NCBI RefSeq assembly: GCF_900107625.1
Contig: NZ_FNQK01000009.1
Span: 62,001 to 126,000, forward strand
DNA length: 64,000 nt
Direction of reading: 5' to 3'
Source of the DNA: Bizionia paragorgiae
GTDB lineage: Bacteria; Bacteroidota; Bacteroidia; Flavobacteriales; Flavobacteriaceae
The stretch's first letter is position 1. Each line of letters opens with the position of its first letter. The translations under genes and the position numbers were made by a program. Positions 37,079-46,619 of the stretch are shown one piece after another. The notes beneath the pieces are model-generated. The model did not search any database, was not told the DNA's origin, and saw only the letters and a program-made list of their open reading frames with translations.

Positions 37079-37881
37079 AACTTCCAATTTCTATAATTAG
37101 TTGAAGCTTCCAAGCGCTCCTCTACAGCATCGTCTAATTGAGGAAAAAAGTCAATTCCTGTTAGGGTTTCGATCTCATCTACAGACACGACATAGTTAGT
37201 TAAAGAACGATTAGAATCTACGTGGGGAAGTAAAAACCCAATAAGTTTGGGATCACCATTATTATAATCTAAAACTATTTTATAAAACTGATTAGGAACT
37301 GCGACATTTTCGTTTCCAATGGTTTTTAGGTTACTTTCTAAAACACCTCCCGTAACCACATACACACCATCGTATTTTTTTGCCCAGTAGCGTACTTTTT
37401 GTTCTAAACGATTCCATATCCCAGCATTAAATTCATGCTCTTGGGGGGAGATATTACTGGTTAAAAAGGTTTCGTCAAACAACGCTTTCGATTTACGACG
37501 ATCGCCTGCAGGACACAAATGACCACGATCGTAACCTGAGTTTTTATAATTCCTCCAACTTGCCGCTTGCGTTTTAACCGCGTGGTCAATTTCAAAATAA
37601 GGACGTTCAAAATTATTAGATGAAAGATCACTTGCCTTTAACTCATAAGCCACCCATTCTGCTTGTTCGTGTGGCTCACTGTAGGATAAGGAATACCCCT
37701 CATGATGCACTACAAGCTGCGTGGTGCTAGTCGGTAAAAAGCTAAGATTAGTATCTTCTTTTACAACAGCCCCTTCTTCAACTTTTTGTGTCGTCTCCTT
37801 TTGCTCTATATAAAGATTAAAAGAATAGATTACGATTAATACGAAAGCAGATAATAAAGAGTACTTTGTTTTTTTAGACAT
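37075..37881 (-). CDS. membrane-anchored DNA/RNA non-specific endonuclease
   Basis: A 268-residue beta-beta-alpha metal nuclease. An N-terminal hydrophobic segment (about 8-24) anchors or exports it. The active site is DRGH (118-121) in 'SGYDRGHLCPAGDRR', with 'TSNISPQEHEFNAGIWNRLE' (141-160) supplying the metal-binding Asn/Glu. Such enzymes degrade nucleic acid outside the cytoplasm for nutrition or in contact systems. No immunity-like gene is adjacent. It marks the left edge of the accessory segment. Confidence 0.9.
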   Translation of the reverse strand: MSKKTKYSLLSAFVLIVIYSFNLYIEQKETTQKVEEGAVVKEDTNLSFLPTSTTQLVVHHEGYSLSYSEPHEQAEWVAYELKASDLSSNNFERPYFEIDHAVKTQAASWRNYKNSGYDRGHLCPAGDRRKSKALFDETFLTSNISPQEHEFNAGIWNRLEQKVRYWAKKYDGVYVVTGGVLESNLKTIGNENVAVPNQFYKIVLDYNNGDPKLIGFLLPHVDSNRSLTNYVVSVDEIETLTGIDFFPQLDDAVEERLEASTNYRNWKF

Positions 37882-37924
37882 TTTTTTAATTTATTAACAA
37901 ATAAAAAGATTTTTTTTAACATTG

Positions 37925-37953
37925 TTTTATAAAAGCAAGTTGCTTTTATAAAA
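37925..37953. repeat. 14-bp palindrome at the edge of the accessory segment
   Basis: TTTTATAAAAGCAA (37925-37938) and its exact reverse complement (37940-37953) are separated by a single base. The region 37882-38068 holds no other recognised feature: it is AT-rich, contains stops in every frame, and probably includes the eroded 5' part of the HlyD gene. Confidence 0.6.
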
Positions 37954-38068
37954 TACTTTCAACTGAGAATCTAGATAAACAATGTAAGAATTGTCGATGT
38001 TTCATAAAAGTTATCTCTATAAAACAGTTGTACACCGAATAATCGATACAATTCCTTCTAAAACATAA

Positions 38069-39247
38069 GCAACAGGTGTTAAAGCAAAACATTACTTTAA
38101 TATTCAAAAATATGTAATAACTACAGAAGCTTTACTTACAACTAAAACTCCTCCAGAAAAACAATTTGCTAACACTTCAGGTAAGCTTGAAACAATATTA
38201 GCATCCGATAATTCCCCTATTAAACGTAACACTCCGTTAGCCGTTATTGAAAACTCAGCAAATTATGAGGATGTTTATGCCTTAAAGAGAATTCTAGATA
38301 CAACTAAAATAAACAACAAAACGTTTAAATTTCCTATAGACCAGCTACCCGTCTTATTTTTGGGTGAAATTGATAGTTATTACGCTCTATTTGAAAATAA
38401 TTATGCGCAATATATATTAAACAAAAATTTACAACCGTTTTCTAATGAAGCCTTAGCCAATAAAAATTCTATTTCAGAATTACGTAGGCGATTACAAAAC
38501 AGCAATGCCCAATTAGAATTAAATCGTGCTGAATTAAAATTAAAAAAAACAGATCTCCAACGCTATACAGGTTTATACAATAAAGGTATTATATCAACAT
38601 TAGAAATAGAGCAAAAGCAAATAGAATACCATCAGGCAGAACGTAATTTAAAAAGTTTTGAATCGTCAATTTCGCAAATTAGAGAGTCCATTAGTAACGC
38701 AAACAAAACCTCTAAAGGGACTGAAATAAACAAAACAAAAGAAGAACTGATGCTATTAAAGGGGGTGATTCAGGCCTTTAACCAGCTAAAAATCGCCATT
38801 AACGACTGGGAAAAAAAATATGTTTTATTATCAAATATAGATGGAAAAGTAGCTTTTGCTAATTATTGGAGAACTAATGAAACCATAAAACAAGGGGATT
38901 TAATTTTTACTATTATACCTACTAAAAACTCTTCTTTTATTGCTAAATTAAAAACTCCTGCTGCAAATTCAGGGAAATTAAAGATAGGGCAAAAAGTAAA
39001 TATAAGTTTAGAAAGCTATCCTGAAGAAGAGTTTGGAACACTGCAAGCAAAAGTGACATACATCTCATATATCCCTGATAATGATGGCAACTACCTAATA
39101 CTATAAGAGTTACCTGAAAAATTGGTAACCTCTTATAACAAAAACATAGACTTTAAACAGGAAATGTCTAGCAGCGCCGAAATTATAACTGAAGACCTTA
39201 GGTTAACTGAACGATTCTTTTATCAAATAAAAGATATATTCAAATAA
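38069..39247 (+). pseudogene. HlyD-family secretion adaptor (bacteriocin-exporter type), decayed
   Basis: The plus-strand frame from 38069 to 39247 reads as a membrane-fusion protein. It has a lipoyl/biotinyl-like half ('TSGKLETILASDNSPIKRNT', 'LAVIENSANYEDV'), a long coiled coil ('ELRRRLQNSNAQLELN' to 'QIRESISNANK'), then the second half-lipoyl and barrel ('LSNIDGKVAFANYW', 'QGDLIFTIIP', 'LKIGQKVNISLESYP'). The N-terminal membrane anchor is missing because of a TAA at 38066 and eroded sequence upstream. A second in-frame TAA at 39104-39106 splits off a C-terminus that still reads 'ELPEKLVTSYNKNIDFKQE' in the same frame. The central fragment (TTG 38360 to 39106) could be translated but would lack the anchor. 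No exporter ATPase is nearby. Confidence 0.8.
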
Positions 39248-39330
39248 TTTTAGTTTCTCGCGAGGAATAGACAGAAACTATGACTATTTTAATTGATCAA
39301 AGTAAATTTAGTTAATAAAAATTTTTAATT

Positions 39331-39535
39331 ATGAAAAAATAAAAAAAACTTAGGGAAAGCTCTATCTAAAGCTGAACAACAAACAATTAATGGTGGTAAA
39401 AGACAGGATTGCGTAACAGTTAAGATTACTGAAGAAATATATGGTCCCTATAATGGTGGTGTATATGCTTCAAATACTATTTATTATTCTTGCAACGGTG
39501 GACCTATACAAACAGGGCCTTGGCATATGTATTAA
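39331..39535 (+). pseudogene. double-glycine-leader (bacteriocin-type) peptide gene, out of frame by one base
   Basis: The frame ending at TAA 39533-39535 reads LGKALSKAEQQTINGG followed by a 45-residue core that starts KRQDC and ends GPWHMY, with two cysteines and many Gly, Tyr and Thr. LSKAEQQxINGG is the classic leader of flavobacterial double-glycine peptides processed by peptidase-containing exporters. The only suitable ATG (39331) is out of frame and meets TAA after three codons. Removing one A from the A6 run right after the ATG gives ATG AAA AAT AAA AAA AAC TTA, which joins the leader in frame (M-K-N-K-K-N-L-G-K). It may be a mutation, a slippage switch or a sequencing error. Confidence 0.75.
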
Positions 39536-39568
39536 TTATTAAAAACTGTAGATTATCTTTGATTTATT

Positions 39569-40465
39569 ATGAGAAATTTAACAACAATACTAATATGTCT
39601 ATTAAGCACTGCAACTTATTCACAAGGGGTTCAATACTATAAACTTTTAAATATAACTGATTCATTGCCTGTTGAAAATGCCTATATAACAGTTGATAAT
39701 TGGTTAAATACTTTATCTGATAGTTCAGGAAATTTTAAAATAGACAAAAAATTTAAAACTATCCAAATTAGTCATATAGCTTTCCTACCTTATATAGCAT
39801 CTAAAAATGATATAATCAATAAGAAATACATCTTTCTTAAAGAAAACAGACAGAATTTAGAAGAAGTTCATATCACAAATAAAAAAACAAAGGAACAGTT
39901 ACTTCCAAGTAATGATATAAGTTTTAGACTATCAAGTAAAAAATATCATAAAGTCAATGAAAATTCTATTTATGCCACTTATATAGAAAACAGTATTATT
40001 AAAGATTGTTATATCAATAAAATTATTATTGAAACAGGTATTGAACCTAATTATAAATCAGCGTTTAGAGTAAATCTTTATAGTGTTGATAAAATAACGC
40101 AACTCCCTCATAAACGCATTCTAAAAGAGAGTATATTGACTTATAGTAGTAATGATGACAACAAAAATACTATAAATATAGACATAAGTGATTTTATGAT
40201 TAATTTTCCTAAAGAAGGAATATATGTGGTTGTAGAAAGTTTAAATTTGTTAGAATTAGAAAAAATTAATAATCCCAATTTGACGTATCCATCTTTTAGA
40301 GCAATAAAAAAGAATAAAAACAATTCGTCATCAATTACTTACGACAAAATATTTTCTTGGAACCGGTTAACCAGATCAAAAGATATTGTAATAAAAGATT
40401 GGATAGACGAAAGCATCCCTAATATAAATTTTATTTTCAATTTTGGAATTGAAATCGAATATTAA
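39569..40465 (+). CDS. secreted protein with carboxypeptidase-regulatory-like domain, accessory
   Basis: A 298-residue protein with a signal peptide ending 'TATYSQ'. Residues about 24-90 resemble a CarboxypepD_reg-like beta-sandwich ('LNITDSLPVENAYITVDN', 'SDSSGNFKID', 'IQISHIAFLPY') as in TonB-linked proteins, but there is no plug or barrel. The C-terminal 190 residues are Asn/Ile/Lys-rich and have 'YINKIIIETGIEPNYK' and 'FRVNLYSVD', not assigned to a family. Base composition is visibly more AT-rich than in neighbouring core genes. It is 33 bases after the double-glycine peptide; a link to peptide export or immunity is speculation. Confidence 0.7.
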   Translation: MRNLTTILICLLSTATYSQGVQYYKLLNITDSLPVENAYITVDNWLNTLSDSSGNFKIDKKFKTIQISHIAFLPYIASKNDIINKKYIFLKENRQNLEEVHITNKKTKEQLLPSNDISFRLSSKKYHKVNENSIYATYIENSIIKDCYINKIIIETGIEPNYKSAFRVNLYSVDKITQLPHKRILKESILTYSSNDDNKNTINIDISDFMINFPKEGIYVVVESLNLLELEKINNPNLTYPSFRAIKKNKNNSSSITYDKIFSWNRLTRSKDIVIKDWIDESIPNINFIFNFGIEIEY

Positions 40466-40636
40466 GCAACCTAAACTACTTTACATTCTAATTTTAAAAA
40501 TCTGAAATAATTGTATTACAATTGTATAATATTCTTTTGGAGTGTTAGACAAAAACATTATCATCTTTCTTCTTAAAAATAACTATATATTCTTCCCTAA
40601 AAGTTCCGTTTATTACTTAAATTCAAGATAATAAAA

Positions 40637-40668
40637 AAATCCCTCGTTAAATAATTAACTAGGGATTT
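40637..40668 (-). terminator. intrinsic terminator of valS
   Basis: A 14-bp stem with one mismatch (40637-40650 with 40655-40668), followed by a T run when read on the minus strand, 23 bases after the valS stop. The remainder of 40466-40691 holds nothing recognised. Confidence 0.75.
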
Positions 40669-40691
40669 ACTCTATTTTATTAATAACAAAC

Positions 40692-43328
40692 TTACTGCAA
40701 ATTCTTAATACTTGTTTGTAAGGTTTCTATCTTTGCGAGCGCATCAGACTCCTTTTTTCGTTCGTTTGCAATCACTTGTTCTGGAGCTCCTGCAACAAAA
40801 CGTTCATTAGATAGTTTTTTCTGAACCGATTTTAAAAACCCTTGAGTGTACGTTAACTCTTCGGTTAGCTTTTTAATTTCGGTCTCTACATCAATAGCAC
40901 CTTCCATAGGTATAAAATACTCATTAGACTTTACACGATAGGTTAAAGCGCCTTCTACAGCTTCAGAAACATAGGTTATACCTTCTAAATTACCGAGCTT
41001 AATAATTACATCGTCGAACGTATCGTTAACCTTTTCATTATTTATAACCGAGAACCCAATCGCGTCCTTAAACGCTATGTTTTTCTCTTTTCTTATGGTA
41101 CGTATCCCTGAGATTACTTCTGAAGCAAATTCAAACTGACTAATTAAAGCTGTATTAATAGGTTTAGCTTCTGGCCATTTTGCCACAATTAACGCCTCTT
41201 CTGGTGTACGTGTTGCTATTTTTTGCCAGATATCTTCGGTCAAGAATGGCATAAATGGATGTAAAAGTTTTAAATTCTCCTCGAAAATAGCAATGACTTC
41301 ATTGTAAGTTTTTGCATCAATAGGCTGCTGATACGCTGGTTTTACTATCTCCAATAACCAACCACAAAAATCATCATACACCAATTTATAAATAGACATT
41401 AAGGCATCACTTAACCTGTATTTACTAAAATGGTCTTCAATCTCTAACAACACGGTTTGAAACTTTGCTTGATACCACTCTAATGCCACCTGACTTGAGT
41501 TTGGCTGCTCTATTGCATCACTTACTTCCCATAGATTGGTTAAATTGTATGCATTCCATATTTTATTTCCAAAACCTTTTCCTTGTTGGCAAAGGGCTTC
41601 ATCAAACATTAAATCATTTCCTGCAGCACTACTTAAAAGTAACCCTACACGCACGCCATCGGCGCTATAATCGTCTATTAGTTTTAATGCATCCGGAGAG
41701 TTCCCTAAAGATTTACTCATTTTACGACGTTGTTTGTCGCGTACCAGACCTGTTAAATATACATTATTAAAAGGCTTTTGATCCTTATACTCGTATCCAG
41801 CAATAATCATACGTGCCACCCAGAAGAATAAAATATCTGGACCTGTTACTAAATCATTAGTTGGATAATAGTACTTAATCTCTTCGTTTTCCGGGTTACG
41901 TATACCGTCAAACACACTCATTGGCCATAACCAAGAGCTAAACCAAGTATCTAAAGCATCGGTATCTTGTTTTAAGTCTTCCGCTTTTAAATCAGCTTTT
42001 CCTGTTTTTTCTCTTGCTAACTCTACTGCTTTCTCAATGGTTTCTGCAACTACAAAATCCTCCTTACCATCACCGTAGAAATAGGCAGGGATTTGTTGTC
42101 CCCATAGCAATTGACGTGAGATATTCCAATCGCGGATATTTTCCATCCAATGGCGGTAGGTATTTTCGAATTTCTTAGGGAACAATTTAATTTCAGCATC
42201 CTCACCCAGAACCGCCTCGATAGCAGGTTTAACTAGGTCTTCCATTTTCAAGAACCATTGGTCGCTTAATCTTGGCTCGATTACCGCTTTAGTACGTTCG
42301 CTAGTTCCTACCTTATTAATATGTGTTTCTGTTTTTACTAATACGCCTGTAGCTTCTAATTCTTTAGTAACTGCTTTTCTAGCATCAAATCGATCTTGAC
42401 CTTCAAACTGCAGTCCGAAACTATTCAGCGTAGCATCATCATTAAAAATATCAATAACCTCTAACTGATGCTTATCACCAAGATTTTTATCATTTTCATC
42501 GTGGGCTGGCGTCACTTTTAAACAACCTGTACCAAATTCTAAATCAACATACTCATCTTCAATAATAGGTATCACACGATTACAAATAGGCACAATCGCT
42601 TTCTTTCCTTTTAAATGCGTAAAACGCTCATCGTTAGGATTAATACAAATAGCTGTATCACCAAAAATTGTTTCCGGTCGTGTTGTTGCAATCGTTAGCA
42701 CATCGTTACTTCCTTCAATTTTATAATTGATATAATATAAGTTACCCTGACGTTCTTCGTGAATAACCTCTTCATCAGACAAGGTAGTTTTTGCCTCTGG
42801 ATCCCAGTTTACCATACGGTAACCACGATAAATAAGACCTTTATTATGCAAGTCGACAAAGACTTTAATAACGGCTTCAGACATATCGTCATCCATCGTA
42901 AATTTTGTACGATCCCAATCACATGAACACCCTAATTTCTTAAGCTGCTCTAAAATAACACCACCATATTCTTCTGTCCATTCCCAAGCGTGAGCCAAAA
43001 ACTCCTCGCGTGTTAAATCATTTTTATCAATACCCTGCTCTTTTAACTTCGCTACCACTTTCGCTTCGGTAGCTATAGACGCGTGGTCTGTACCCGGTAC
43101 CCAACATGCGTTTTTACCTTGCAAACGGGCGCGACGGATTAAAACATCTTGAATCGTGTTGTTTAACATGTGCCCCATATGCAGCACTCCTGTGACATTT
43201 GGAGGAGGAATGACTATGGTATAAGGTTCTCTTTCATCTGGTGTAGAATGAAAATAATTGTTTTTCATCCAGTAGTCGTACCATTTGTTTTCTACTTCTC
43301 TAGCATCATATTTTGATGTAACACTCAT
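40692..43328 (-). CDS. valS: valyl-tRNA synthetase
   Basis: An 878-residue class I aminoacyl-tRNA synthetase. The HIGH-type motif HMGH is at residues 50-53 within '[17 protein letters not shown]', and KMSKS is at 536-540. The editing domain is recognised by '[16 protein letters not shown]'. The C-terminal valyl-type coiled-coil arm ('[22 protein letters not shown]') completes it. It charges tRNA-Val in the cytoplasm. Monocistronic with a terminator at 40637-40668; a minus-strand TATTTTTG box is at 43358-43365. Confidence 0.97.
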   Translation of the reverse strand: MSVTSKYDAREVENKWYDYWMKNNYFHSTPDEREPYTIVIPPPNVTGVLHMGHMLNNTIQDVLIRRARLQGKNACWVPGTDHASIATEAKVVAKLKEQGIDKNDLTREEFLAHAWEWTEEYGGVILEQLKKLGCSCDWDRTKFTMDDDMSEAVIKVFVDLHNKGLIYRGYRMVNWDPEAKTTLSDEEVIHEERQGNLYYINYKIEGSNDVLTIATTRPETIFGDTAICINPNDERFTHLKGKKAIVPICNRVIPIIEDEYVDLEFGTGCLKVTPAHDENDKNLGDKHQLEVIDIFNDDATLNSFGLQFEGQDRFDARKAVTKELEATGVLVKTETHINKVGTSERTKAVIEPRLSDQWFLKMEDLVKPAIEAVLGEDAEIKLFPKKFENTYRHWMENIRDWNISRQLLWGQQIPAYFYGDGKEDFVVAETIEKAVELAREKTGKADLKAEDLKQDTDALDTWFSSWLWPMSVFDGIRNPENEEIKYYYPTNDLVTGPDILFFWVARMIIAGYEYKDQKPFNNVYLTGLVRDKQRRKMSKSLGNSPDALKLIDDYSADGVRVGLLLSSAAGNDLMFDEALCQQGKGFGNKIWNAYNLTNLWEVSDAIEQPNSSQVALEWYQAKFQTVLLEIEDHFSKYRLSDALMSIYKLVYDDFCGWLLEIVKPAYQQPIDAKTYNEVIAIFEENLKLLHPFMPFLTEDIWQKIATRTPEEALIVAKWPEAKPINTALISQFEFASEVISGIRTIRKEKNIAFKDAIGFSVINNEKVNDTFDDVIIKLGNLEGITYVSEAVEGALTYRVKSNEYFIPMEGAIDVETEIKKLTEELTYTQGFLKSVQKKLSNERFVAGAPEQVIANERKKESDALAKIETLQTSIKNLQ

Positions 43329-43457
43329 CTTTGGAATAGTTTTTGAATAATATTTAGCAAAAATACTTATATTTCTCTTTACAGGAAATTATTAAAGACC
43401 AAATATTATAAGGTAAAATACGGGATACATTTTCTTACGTATTTTACAAATGATATT

Positions 43458-43488
43458 TTTGATTAGAAATTAAAAGTGTTTACATTTA
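43458..43488 (+). promoter_or_regulatory. candidate Bacteroidota promoter of the DUF1573 gene
   Basis: TTTG at 43458-43461, a 19-base spacer, and TACATTTA at 43481-43488, one base off the TAnnTTTG consensus. It is 23 bases before the start codon. Confidence 0.5.
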
Positions 43489-43511
43489 CAAATGAATAAA
43501 AACTAAAAATT

Positions 43512-43928
43512 ATGAAAAATTTATTTACATTTCTATTTGTTGCTTTATTTAGCTTTGCAGTCTCTGCTCAGGCTAAAATTGAATTTAAACAAACAACAAT
43601 AGATTATGGTACAATTGAAAAAGGAGCCGACGGTTTAAGGACTTTTGAATTTACCAATACTGGTGATGCCCCTTTAATTATCTCTAAAGCCAGTTCTACT
43701 TGTGGATGCACAGTTCCTACACCTCCGAAAGATCCAATTATGCCAGGGGAGTCAGGATCTATTGATGTAAAATATGATACAAAAAGAGTAATGCCAATTA
43801 GAAAAACGATTACTGTTGTTTCTAATGCTGTTACCCCTACCGTAGCGTTAAAAATTAAAGGAGAGGTTATTGACCCTTCTAAGAAAAGTGTTTTAGAAAA
43901 AAACAGCAAAAGCGTTATGGAGAACTAA
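43512..43928 (+). CDS. DUF1573-domain secreted protein
   Basis: A 138-residue protein with a signal peptide ending 'AVSAQA'. A single DUF1573 beta-sandwich (HYDIN/ASH-like) follows: 'KFEFTNTGDAPL'-type sequence, 'SSTCGCTVPTPPKDPIMPGES' region and 'VVSNAVTPTVALKIKGEV'. The Cys-Gly-Cys pair in STCGCT is conserved in the family. These proteins are abundant in the periplasm of Bacteroidota; their function is not known. Monocistronic with its own terminator. Confidence 0.88.
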   Translation: MKNLFTFLFVALFSFAVSAQAKIEFKQTTIDYGTIEKGADGLRTFEFTNTGDAPLIISKASSTCGCTVPTPPKDPIMPGESGSIDVKYDTKRVMPIRKTITVVSNAVTPTVALKIKGEVIDPSKKSVLEKNSKSVMEN

Positions 43929-43949
43929 TTACTCCTACAATCGCTATTA

Positions 43950-43981
43950 AAAAAGCCAAAACATATGTTTTGGCTTTTTTA
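43950..43981. terminator. bidirectional intrinsic terminator
   Basis: AAAAAAGCCAAAAC and its complement form a nearly perfect hairpin around CATATG with T runs on both sides. It serves the DUF1573 gene and overlaps the stop codon of the convergent protease gene. Confidence 0.8.
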
Positions 43982-45322
43982 ATTTAACGGAGATTTCAAA
44001 TAAAACTGCTTCTTTAATAACTGCCCTTCTCTATCGACTTCTAGCTTAATTTTTTTGCCTTCATTTTGATAGAATTTACTCATAAGTTCCTGAAGGCTAT
44101 ACGTACGTGTATCGATACCGTTTAATAGAATAATAATATCACCCGATTTTAACCCTGCATAATAGGCAGGTGAGTCCCACCTAACTTGTGTGATTGTAAA
44201 CGCTGGTTTTAACAGCAATTTATTTTCGGTTACAGAGATTGCTTTTACTTGCAAGCTATTGTTTATATCAATAACAGAATGAGTAGCGTATTGTAATTTT
44301 GAATGCAATTCGGTAATAATACGCAATCCAGAGTTCTCCACCGTTAGACCGCTTTTATTATAGCTAAAAGGCGTTTTATAATGACCATTAGGTTTTAAGG
44401 TGATGGTATGCTCTTTATAATTAAATACACAAATAAATCGCTTTAAAAGCTCTCCTCCAATACTTCCCTTGCGGTCTTCGATTTTAACAAGATCTTTAAT
44501 ATAAGACGGGTCAGGAAACGCCACTTTAGGATGCAATACAATAAGATCATTAAAAGTTACAGCATCAATTTTAGAACGTTTACCATGCACACTTCCGCTT
44601 AGACCATAACCTAAAATATCTCTAAAATAATAATCACCCACAAACAAACCTTCAGGTTCATTTTCAAACAACCACAGCGCATCACTACTCCCCGAGTCTA
44701 TTAATAATTTTACAGGAATCCTTTTTTTATTTATAGTAACTGATGCTTCTAGGTACGGCTTTTCATTATAAAACTGAAGCTCGAAAGTTTCACAACGCTT
44801 GCACTTTTTCTTTTTATACCGCTCCGGAGTTGTTACTTTTAAATACTGTTTCGCATAATTAATTTCAACTATTAAATCTTTAAAAAAATCAGAACCTAGT
44901 ATACCGTGGATGGGCACACCTAATTTTGGAGCAAAATCTACTGAAGAATCAAAAACGATATAAAAGGTTTGCTCTAAATTAACGGTATTGCCTACTTTAA
45001 AAGTATTAAATGAAGATCTTAAAGCTTCCACTCTACCGTCATTTCCTAATCCTTTTAAAAATATTTTTTCTGCATGTAATATAGGAATGGTATCTGTCCC
45101 TTTTAAAAAGTTAAATAGAATGGGTCTACTAACTCCGGTATCGAGAAGAAAAGATCGCTTAACACCATTAATTTCAACGGGGATTACTATGACATTATTT
45201 ATTAACTGAAAAGGTATTTTATCTACCTCATTTCTTGTGTTTACTTCATACTTACTTTGCCCTAACACCAGTATATTAGAGCATGTAATCATCACAAGTA
45301 CAAACAGTTTACATAGCTTCAT
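43979..45322 (-). CDS. aspartyl protease-family protein with PDZ domain
   Basis: A 447-residue secreted protein (signal peptide about 1-21). It carries two retropepsin-type motifs, DTG at 61-63 (FLLDTGVSRP) and DSG at 209-211 (LLIDSGSSDA), each in its own beta-lobe, which suggests a single-chain pseudo-dimer. 'GILGSDFF' and 'GSIGGELLKRF' match the second halves of such lobes. A PDZ domain closes the protein (about 375-447, 'PAYYAGLKSGDIIILLNGID'). It is probably a periplasmic processing protease; the substrate is unknown. It is divergent from the aminotransferase gene. Confidence 0.82.
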   Translation of the reverse strand: MKLCKLFVLVMITCSNILVLGQSKYEVNTRNEVDKIPFQLINNVIVIPVEINGVKRSFLLDTGVSRPILFNFLKGTDTIPILHAEKIFLKGLGNDGRVEALRSSFNTFKVGNTVNLEQTFYIVFDSSVDFAPKLGVPIHGILGSDFFKDLIVEINYAKQYLKVTTPERYKKKKCKRCETFELQFYNEKPYLEASVTINKKRIPVKLLIDSGSSDALWLFENEPEGLFVGDYYFRDILGYGLSGSVHGKRSKIDAVTFNDLIVLHPKVAFPDPSYIKDLVKIEDRKGSIGGELLKRFICVFNYKEHTITLKPNGHYKTPFSYNKSGLTVENSGLRIITELHSKLQYATHSVIDINNSLQVKAISVTENKLLLKPAFTITQVRWDSPAYYAGLKSGDIIILLNGIDTRTYSLQELMSKFYQNEGKKIKLEVDREGQLLKKQFYLKSPLN

Positions 45323-45428
45323 ATAACAGATTAAGTTACGAAACTTTATTTTAACATATAATAACCTCGTATTATAATTAAGAATAGATATATTTTTTGC
45401 AAATTTGCTTTTTTTAAAACCTATAGTT

Positions 45429-46619
45429 ATGCCAAGTATATCTAAGAAAGGGCAATTAATGCCACAATCGCCAATAAGAAAATTAGTTCCCTTTGCGGAG
45501 AAAGCCTATGCCGAAGGAAAAACCGTTTACCATTTAAATATTGGTCAACCAGATATAAAAACACCTCAAATCGCTTTAGATGCTGTTAAGGTGCACTCCT
45601 TAGATATTTTAGCATACACGCGATCGGAAGGTTCTGACGATTACAGAAAGAAAATCGCTAATTACTACTCTAAAAACAACATTAATGTTAAACACGATGA
45701 CATTATTGTAACTACCGGAGGAAGTGAAGCTTTATTATTTGCTTTTGGAAGTATTATGGATGTTGATGATGAAGTGATAATTCCAGAGCCATTCTATGCA
45801 AATTATAATGGTTTTTCTACGGCTTCAGGAGTAAATATTGTACCCGTAATTTCTAAGATTGAAGATAATTTTGCCTTACCTCCAATCGAAGAGTTCGAAA
45901 AATTAATCACGCCAAAAACAAAGGCTATTTTAATTTGTAACCCTGGGAATCCTACGGGGTATTTATACTCTAAAGAAGAAATAAAGCAATTGGCATCGCT
46001 CGTAAAAAAACACGATTTATTCTTAATTGCAGATGAGGTTTACCGCGAGTTTACTTATGATGGTGCTAAACATTATTCTATAATGGAGGAAACGGGCTTA
46101 GACGAACACGCTATCGTAATAGACTCTGTTTCTAAACGTTACAGCATGTGTGGCGCTAGAATTGGTTGTCTCGTATCTAGAAGTAAAGAGGTCATTCAAA
46201 CGGCTTTAAAATTTGCTCAAGCACGATTAAGTCCGCCAACTTTAGCACAAATTGCTAGTGAGGCTGCTTTAGCTACACCTCAAAGTTATTTTGATGATGT
46301 AATTGAAGAATATCAAGAACGTCGCGATGTTTTAATTCGAGAGCTAAAAAGTATAGAGGGAATTAAAATTGGAGAACCTAAAGGAGCCTTCTATTGTATC
46401 GTTGAATTACCAGTTAAAAATAGTGATGCTTTTGCACAATGGTTGTTAGAAGATTTTCACATTGATAATGAAACTATTATGGTTGCACCAGCGGGAGGGT
46501 TCTACTCGACTCCTGGCGTGGGAACTAACCAAATAAGAATTGCTTACGTACTTAACCAAAAAAGTTTAGTTAAAGCCGTACGTATTTTAAAAGAAGCTCT
46601 TAAGGTATACAAAGATTAG
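45429..46619 (+). CDS. class I/II pyridoxal-phosphate aminotransferase
   Basis: A 396-residue fold-type I aminotransferase. I start it at ATG 45429 ('MPSISKKGQLMPQSPIRKL'); an in-frame TTG at 45405 adds eight unlikely residues. Landmarks are 'HLNIGQPDI', 'NPGNPTG' (carboxylate and PLP contacts), 'DEVYREF' and Lys236 in SVSKRYSMCGARIG. The aspartate/tyrosine-type subgroup is likely but the amino-acid substrate is not certain. The stop overlaps the GTG start of murB by one base, so the two are translationally coupled. Confidence 0.9.
   Translation: MPSISKKGQLMPQSPIRKLVPFAEKAYAEGKTVYHLNIGQPDIKTPQIALDAVKVHSLDILAYTRSEGSDDYRKKIANYYSKNNINVKHDDIIVTTGGSEALLFAFGSIMDVDDEVIIPEPFYANYNGFSTASGVNIVPVISKIEDNFALPPIEEFEKLITPKTKAILICNPGNPTGYLYSKEEIKQLASLVKKHDLFLIADEVYREFTYDGAKHYSIMEETGLDEHAIVIDSVSKRYSMCGARIGCLVSRSKEVIQTALKFAQARLSPPTLAQIASEAALATPQSYFDDVIEEYQERRDVLIRELKSIEGIKIGEPKGAFYCIVELPVKNSDAFAQWLLEDFHIDNETIMVAPAGGFYSTPGVGTNQIRIAYVLNQKSLVKAVRILKEALKVYKD

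Noticed and set aside
37075-40465. Toxin-immunity or contact-killing locus built on the endonuclease
   Set aside because: The nuclease is an ordinary membrane-anchored DRGH enzyme without a secretion or polymorphic-toxin domain, it faces away from the peptide locus, and no immunity gene is adjacent.
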